Shown here in pieces: positions 8,752 to 11,781 of a stretch of DNA of 11,781 bases. The position numbers were made by a program, and so were the translations under genes. The notes under the pieces are model-generated. The model was not told the origin of the DNA. It saw only the letters and a list, made by a program, of their open reading frames with translations, and made no database searches. Each line of letters starts with the position of its first letter. Position 1 is the first letter of the stretch. Source of the DNA: CAZWEZ01 sp964632795 (GTDB lineage: Bacteria; Pseudomonadota; Alphaproteobacteria; Rhodospirillales; 2-02-FULL-58-16); the NCBI GenBank assembly GCA_964632795.1, contig CAZWEZ010000107.1, positions 1 through 11,781 on the forward strand. Reading direction: 5' to 3'.

Positions 8752-9294
8752 TCACTTGATCAAGCCGCTGAGTTCCTTGAACTCGGGCGTCCCGGCGCGG
8801 CCCAGCCACTCGAAGACGACCATCTCGGTGGTCACGATCCCGGCCCCGGCGGCGCCGAGGCGGTCCAGCGCCGCCCGGTGGTTGGCCGGGGCCCGCGAGG
8901 AGGTGGCGTCGGCGACCACGAACACCGTGCGGCCTTCGGCGATCAGCTCGAGCGCCGTCTGCAGGACGCAGATGTGGGCCTCGAGGCCGGCGACGACCAC
9001 CTGGGAACGATCGAGGCCGCGCAACCGCCGGGCCAGGGCGTCGTCGCCCAGGCACGAGAAGTGGACCTTGTCCATCACGTCTTGGGCGCCGACCAGCGCC
9101 GCGATTTCGTCGACCGTCCCGCCCAGCCCCTTGGGGTACTGCTCGGAGACCAGGGTCGGAACCCCGAGTCTTTGCGCCGCCTTGATCAGGATGACGAGGT
9201 TGGCGAGGACCCGTTGGCAAGCATCCACGGTCGGCGCCAGCTTGTCCTGGACGTCGACCACCAGCAGGCAGGACCGGCCGGCCTCGATCAGCAT
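8752..9294 (-). CDS. Isochorismatase-family cysteine hydrolase
   Basis: This 180-residue protein is an isochorismatase-like hydrolase (PF00857). The catalytic triad reads Asp14 (LLVVDVQDK), Lys76 (VMDKVHFSC) and Cys109 (AHICVLQTA), with EQYPKGLGGT at 51-60. A Cys at 109 points to hydrolytic, possibly amidase-type, chemistry as in nicotinamidase or N-carbamoylsarcosine amidase rather than true isochorismatase. The ATG at 9294 is preferred over the longer frame from 9405: GAGGGGG lies 6 nt upstream and the fold starts directly after it. It is the first gene of the mutase operon, 13 nt from the small subunit. Hydrolysis of 2-hydroxyisobutyramide or another precursor of the ligase substrate would fit, but this is inference; many such genes of the YcaC type have no known substrate. 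Confidence 0.88.
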   Translation of the reverse strand: MLIEAGRSCLLVVDVQDKLAPTVDACQRVLANLVILIKAAQRLGVPTLVSEQYPKGLGGTVDEIAALVGAQDVMDKVHFSCLGDDALARRLRGLDRSQVVVAGLEAHICVLQTALELIAEGRTVFVVADATSSRAPANHRAALDRLGAAGAGIVTTEMVVFEWLGRAGTPEFKELSGLIK

Positions 9295-9331
9295 TGGCAA
9301 CCCCCTCGCCAGGTTTTTTTTCGGTTCCGGG

Positions 9332-9370
9332 AAATTAGTCCATGTCCGGCGCCGCGCCAAGGCCGGACAT
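9332..9370 (-). promoter_or_regulatory. Candidate promoter/operator of the mutase operon: 9-bp perfect inverted repeat
   Basis: ATGTCCGGC (9342-9350) and GCCGGACAT (9362-9370) form a perfect inverted repeat around an 11-nt centre, in the intergenic region between the divergent hydrolase and helicase genes. On the minus strand a weak promoter overlaps it: TTGGCG (9360-9355), a 17-nt spacer and TAATTT (9337-9332). This geometry suits a repressor or activator site for the operon. The alternative is a hairpin in a longer leader RNA. No regulator gene lies next to it. Confidence 0.4.
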
Positions 9371-9393
9371 CCCTTCCCGCCCCTCAAGGAAGA

Positions 9394-9421
9394 TTGACAG
9401 GACACCGGGAATGCCTAATAT
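9394..9421 (+). promoter_or_regulatory. Probable promoter of the RNA helicase gene
   Basis: A perfect TTGACA (9394-9399), a 16-nt spacer and TAATAT (9416-9421) predict a start near 9428 and a leader of about 30 nt. The leader ends in a small hairpin, TCGG-N7-CCGA (9443-9457), that touches the ATG. No Shine-Dalgarno is visible. Confidence 0.6.
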
Positions 9422-9457
9422 CCGCCATCCTGCCTCCCTGAATCGGATTCGAACCGA

Positions 9458-10834
9458 ATGAGCTTCTCCGACCTCGGACTCAGCGACGAGCTGTTGCGGG
9501 CGGTGTCCGACACCGGCTACCACACCCCGACCCCGATCCAGCAACAGGCGATCCCCATCATCCTGATGGGCCGGGACATCCTGGGCTGCGCCCAGACCGG
9601 GACCGGCAAGACCGCCGGCTTCACCCTGCCGATGATCGAAATCCTGGCCGCCGGCCGGGCCAAGGCGCGGATGCCCCGCTCGCTGATCATCGAGCCGACC
9701 CGGGAGCTGGCGGCCCAGGTCGCCGAGGCCTTCGCGGTCTACGGCAAGCACCACAAGCTGACCAAGGCGCTGCTGATCGGCGGCACCTCGATGGCCGACC
9801 AGATCGCCGCCATCGACCGCGGCCCCGACGTCCTGATCGCCACCCCTGGAAGGCTGCTGGACCTCTTCGAGCGCGGCAACATCCTGCTCAACGACGTCAA
9901 GATCCTGGTCATCGACGAGGTCGACCGGATGCTCGACATGGGCTTCATCCCGGACATCGAACGCATCGTCTCGCTGCTGCCGAGGATCCGCCAGACCCTG
10001 TTCTTCTCGGCCACCATGCCGCCCGAGATCCGCCGCCTGGCCGACGGCTTCCTGATCAACCCCAAGGAAATCAGCGTCGCCCCCCCGGCGACCCCGTCCG
10101 ATACCGTCACCCAGGGCCTGGTGGTGGTCGAACACAAGGACGGCCGGCGTCCGGGAGGCGGCCAGAAGGAGAAACGCGCCGCCCTGCGCCGCCTGATCGC
10201 CGCCGAGAACGTCCGCAACGCGCTGGTTTTCTGCAACCGCAAGCGCGACGTCTCCATCCTCTGCCGGTCGCTGGTCCGCCACGGCTTCGACGCCGCCCAG
10301 CTTCACGGCGACATGACGCAGCCGGCGCGCATGGAAATCCTGGAGCGGTTCAAGAACCACGAGGTGACCTTCCTGGTGTGCAGCGACGTCGCGGCGCGCG
10401 GGCTCGACATCCAGAACATGAGCCACGTCTTCAACTTCGACGTCCCGTCGCACGCCGAGGACTACATCCACCGCATCGGGCGCACCGCCAGGGCCGGCCG
10501 CGAGGGCCGCGCCTTCACCATCGCCACGCCCGAGGATTCCAAGTACCTGGCCGCCATCACCCGGCTGATCGGCAAGAAAATCCCGCCGCACACGCTGGAG
10601 GGCGTCGGAGGCGCCGAACTGGAAGCGGTGGCCGAGGAACCCCGCCGCCGAAGCCGCCACAAACCCGCCGCCAGGCCGCGACCGGAGGCCCATAAACCGA
10701 GGGACCGCGAACCCGCCGCCAAGCCGGAACCGGAGGCCACTAAACCGAGGGACCGCGAACCGAAGGGGCCGGTCAAGGGCATGGGCGATCACGTTCCCGC
10801 CTTCCTGCTCCGGCCGGCCAAGCCGAAGGGGTAA
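9458..10834 (+). CDS. rhlE: DEAD-box family ATP-dependent RNA helicase (RhlE-like)
   Basis: This 458-residue protein carries the full set of DEAD-box motifs. They are an N-terminal Phe with GYHTPTPIQ (Q motif, 20-28), AQTGTGKT (I, 45-52), PTRELAAQ (Ia, 80-87), ATPGR (Ib, 128-132), a motif II reading DEVD (153-156), SAT (III, 184-186), DVAARGLD (V, 310-317) and HRIGRTARAG (VI, 338-347). It should unwind or remodel RNA in ribosome assembly or mRNA decay, especially in the cold. The RhlE label rests on general similarity. After about residue 395 a basic, Pro-rich, disordered tail contains two 16-residue repeats. Motif II has Val for the usual Ala. The ATG at 9458 starts directly at the Q-motif domain; a hairpin precedes it and no Shine-Dalgarno is seen. 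The AsnC-domain gene follows after 17 nt. Confidence 0.93.
   Translation: MSFSDLGLSDELLRAVSDTGYHTPTPIQQQAIPIILMGRDILGCAQTGTGKTAGFTLPMIEILAAGRAKARMPRSLIIEPTRELAAQVAEAFAVYGKHHKLTKALLIGGTSMADQIAAIDRGPDVLIATPGRLLDLFERGNILLNDVKILVIDEVDRMLDMGFIPDIERIVSLLPRIRQTLFFSATMPPEIRRLADGFLINPKEISVAPPATPSDTVTQGLVVVEHKDGRRPGGGQKEKRAALRRLIAAENVRNALVFCNRKRDVSILCRSLVRHGFDAAQLHGDMTQPARMEILERFKNHEVTFLVCSDVAARGLDIQNMSHVFNFDVPSHAEDYIHRIGRTARAGREGRAFTIATPEDSKYLAAITRLIGKKIPPHTLEGVGGAELEAVAEEPRRRSRHKPAARPRPEAHKPRDREPAAKPEPEATKPRDREPKGPVKGMGDHVPAFLLRPAKPKG
10663..10758 (+). repeat. Tandem 48-bp duplication in the helicase tail
   Basis: Two adjacent 48-bp units (10663-10710 and 10711-10758) differ at about five positions. 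They encode 16-residue repeats of the form KPRDREP plus an Ala/Pro/Glu linker. The unit length is a multiple of three, so the frame is kept. This looks like a recent expansion of the disordered RNA-binding tail. Confidence 0.85.
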
Positions 10835-10851
10835 CCAAAGCGAGGCCGGGC

Positions 10852-11094
10852 ATGCAGACGATCTTCATCCAGGTGAAATGCGAGCTGGGCCGGGCCTACC
10901 AGGTGGCCGGCGAGGCCGTCGAGAACGTCGAGCAGGTTTCCGAGGTCCACTCGGTGTCGGGCAACTACGACCTGATGATCAAGTGCTACCTCGAAGACAC
11001 CGTCGATATCGGCCACTTCGTGACCGAGAACATCCAGACCCTGCCCGGGGTCAGGGACACCTTCACCATCATCGCCTTCAAGGCCTTCTCCTGA
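10852..11094 (+). CDS. Stand-alone Lrp/AsnC ligand-binding (RAM) domain protein
   Basis: This 80-residue protein consists only of the effector-binding and oligomerisation domain of Lrp/AsnC regulators (PF01037 type). Strand IFIQVKCELG opens the fold, VHSVSGNYDLMIKCYL (about 32-47) carries the characteristic Gly-x-Tyr-Asp turn, and LPGVRDTFTIIAFKAF closes it. The N-terminal helix-turn-helix is absent, and no frame for it exists upstream because the helicase ends 17 nt before. Such single-domain proteins bind amino acids or similar ligands and may modulate full-length Lrp-type regulators. The ATG has GAGG (10842-10845) 6 nt upstream. It is probably cotranscribed with the helicase and converges with the copper-protein gene, 24 nt away. 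Confidence 0.9.
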   Translation: MQTIFIQVKCELGRAYQVAGEAVENVEQVSEVHSVSGNYDLMIKCYLEDTVDIGHFVTENIQTLPGVRDTFTIIAFKAFS

Positions 11095-11118
11095 AAAAGC
11101 GCCGCTGGTATTAGGTCG

Positions 11119-11607
11119 CTACATCTCCATGAAGACCGACGCCCCGGCGTCGGAGAAGCCGTAGATGACGAAGGTCTCGTCCTTGTCGCCGGGCATCCCG
11201 GGACTGCCCTCGAGCATCCCCGGCAGGGCGATGCCCTTGATGTCGGGCTGTTCGGCGAACAAGCGTTCGATCGCCGCGAAGGGAACGTGGCCCTCGATCA
11301 CGTAGCGGCCGATGACCGCGGTGTGGCAGGACCACATGTCGTCGGGAACGCCGTAGCGTTCCTTGACCGGGCTGACGTCCTCCTGGTCCCTGACCGTGAC
11401 GTCGAGGCCGTGCTGGCGCAGATACCCGACCCAACCGCCGCAACAGCCGCAGGTGGGGGACTTGAAGACGGTCATCTTGGTCGGCATTGCCCCGCTCGCC
11501 GCCACCTTGGTCTCGGGGACCTCGGTTTGGGAAGTCCACAACAGGACCGCGCCCAGGGACAGGGCCACCGCCACGGCCGCCAGCACCACATACAGCTTCT
11601 TCGTCAT
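11119..11607 (-). CDS. copG: DUF411/CopG-type periplasmic copper-resistance protein
   Basis: This 162-residue protein starts with a short basic N-terminus and one hydrophobic segment (about 5-24), either a signal peptide or membrane anchor, so the rest should be periplasmic. The DUF411 domain shows SPTCGCCGGW at 50-59 (Cys53, Cys55, Cys56), SCHTAVIGRYVIEGHVP at 93-109 (Cys94, His95, His107), and Met-containing PGMLEGSPGM (129-138). These are the metal-ligand positions known from CopG, a copper-cluster protein of copper resistance. The ATG at 11607 has AGGAG 9 nt upstream. A CueR-like promoter lies about 80 nt before the gene, which supports copper-induced expression. Other members of the family are annotated only as metal-binding, so the copper role is a strong inference. 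Confidence 0.88.
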   Translation of the reverse strand: MTKKLYVVLAAVAVALSLGAVLLWTSQTEVPETKVAASGAMPTKMTVFKSPTCGCCGGWVGYLRQHGLDVTVRDQEDVSPVKERYGVPDDMWSCHTAVIGRYVIEGHVPFAAIERLFAEQPDIKGIALPGMLEGSPGMPGDKDETFVIYGFSDAGASVFMEM

Positions 11608-11683
11608 CTAAATCTTCTCCTGTCGAAACGACCGTTCGGGCGACCACCGCCCGCCGTCAAAGGACTCCCCTGTCCCGGCGCCG

Positions 11684-11714
11684 CTTATTTATCTTCCAGG
11701 TAGTGGAAGGTCAA
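11684..11714 (-). promoter_or_regulatory. CueR/MerR-type promoter-operator upstream of the copper protein gene
   Basis: On the minus strand TTGACC (11714-11709) begins a box reading ACCTTCC-N7-GGAAGAT (11711-11691), an inverted repeat with 6 of 7 half-site matches. A -10 would sit 17-19 nt downstream in the AT-rich stretch 11691-11684 (TAAATA or AATAAG). The E. coli copA promoter, bound by CueR, has the same ACCTTCC-N7-GGAAGGT layout. The -10 is weak, as is common for promoters that need MerR-type activation. The direction fits the gene at 11119-11607. Confidence 0.6.
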
Positions 11715-11726
11715 GCGCCTTGGAAG

Positions 11727-11781
11727 TCAGATCAGTCCGGCCAGGGGCGAGGAGGGATCGGCGTACCTCTTCTTGGGCATC
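11727..11781 (-). CDS. C-terminal end of an unidentified gene (or a 17-codon ORF)
   Basis: Read on the minus strand, a frame enters from the right edge and ends at TGA (11729-11727). The visible residues are MPKKRYADPSSPLAGLI. The Met codon at 11780-11778 may be internal, since the window ends one base further on. The product cannot be identified. It would lie directly upstream of the CueR-like promoter, on the same strand as the copper protein gene. Confidence 0.3.
   Translation of the reverse strand, partial: MPKKRYADPSSPLAGLI

Noticed and set aside
9295..9405. Upstream extension of the cysteine hydrolase to an ATG at 9405
   Set aside because: The extension crosses the inverted repeat and predicted promoter, and the ATG at 9294 has a strong Shine-Dalgarno just before the conserved fold.
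9443..9457. T-arm-like sequence on the minus strand as part of a tRNA gene
   Set aside because: Only the loop and a short stem are present; no acceptor, anticodon or D arm can be folded around it.

Overview
The window reads as a chromosomal piece of a GC-rich alphaproteobacterium, probably a Rhodospirillales-type organism. This is inferred from the high GC third positions, an Ala/Pro-rich lipoprotein of the kind that precedes OmpA domains in that group, and a CATCCTTCGA...CTCAGGATGA palindromic repeat of a type I recall from alphaproteobacterial intergenic DNA. No rRNA, tRNA or CRISPR array was found.

Layout. Positions 1-432 hold the N-terminal part of a secreted lipoprotein on the minus strand, running off the left edge. 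Divergent from it is an APH-fold small-molecule kinase (683-1801), preceded by a short reading frame whose stop overlaps the kinase start. A paired palindromic repeat (1883-1988) is followed by a complete mazE/mazF toxin-antitoxin pair with a recognisable promoter (2058-2691). Next comes a visibly AT-rich island (about 2770-4200) holding one unrecognised gene on the minus strand: two membrane helices, a charged coiled coil, two tandem CxxC...CxxC zinc ribbons and a C-terminal winged helix. It appears to be transcribed from a TATAAT box only 5 nt from its ATG.

The centre (4227-9294, minus strand) is a tight five-gene operon: cysteine hydrolase, B12-binding mutase subunit, PaaK-type acyl-CoA ligase, MeaB-type G-protein chaperone and mutase catalytic subunit. 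Active-site positions in the large subunit (Ile94, Asp121, Gln212, His249) fit 2-hydroxyisobutyryl-CoA mutase rather than methylmalonyl-CoA mutase. The operon therefore probably activates 2-hydroxyisobutyrate to its CoA ester and isomerises it to 3-hydroxybutyryl-CoA, with the G-protein protecting or loading the cobalamin enzyme. The hydrolase is an unexplained extra that could feed the pathway.

A divergent region with a 9-bp perfect inverted repeat separates the operon from a RhlE-like RNA helicase (DEVD instead of DEAD). The helicase is followed by a stand-alone Lrp/AsnC ligand-binding domain protein. At the right end, on the minus strand, a DUF411/CopG-type copper protein lies behind a promoter that looks like a CueR box. 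The last codons of an unidentified gene reach the right edge.
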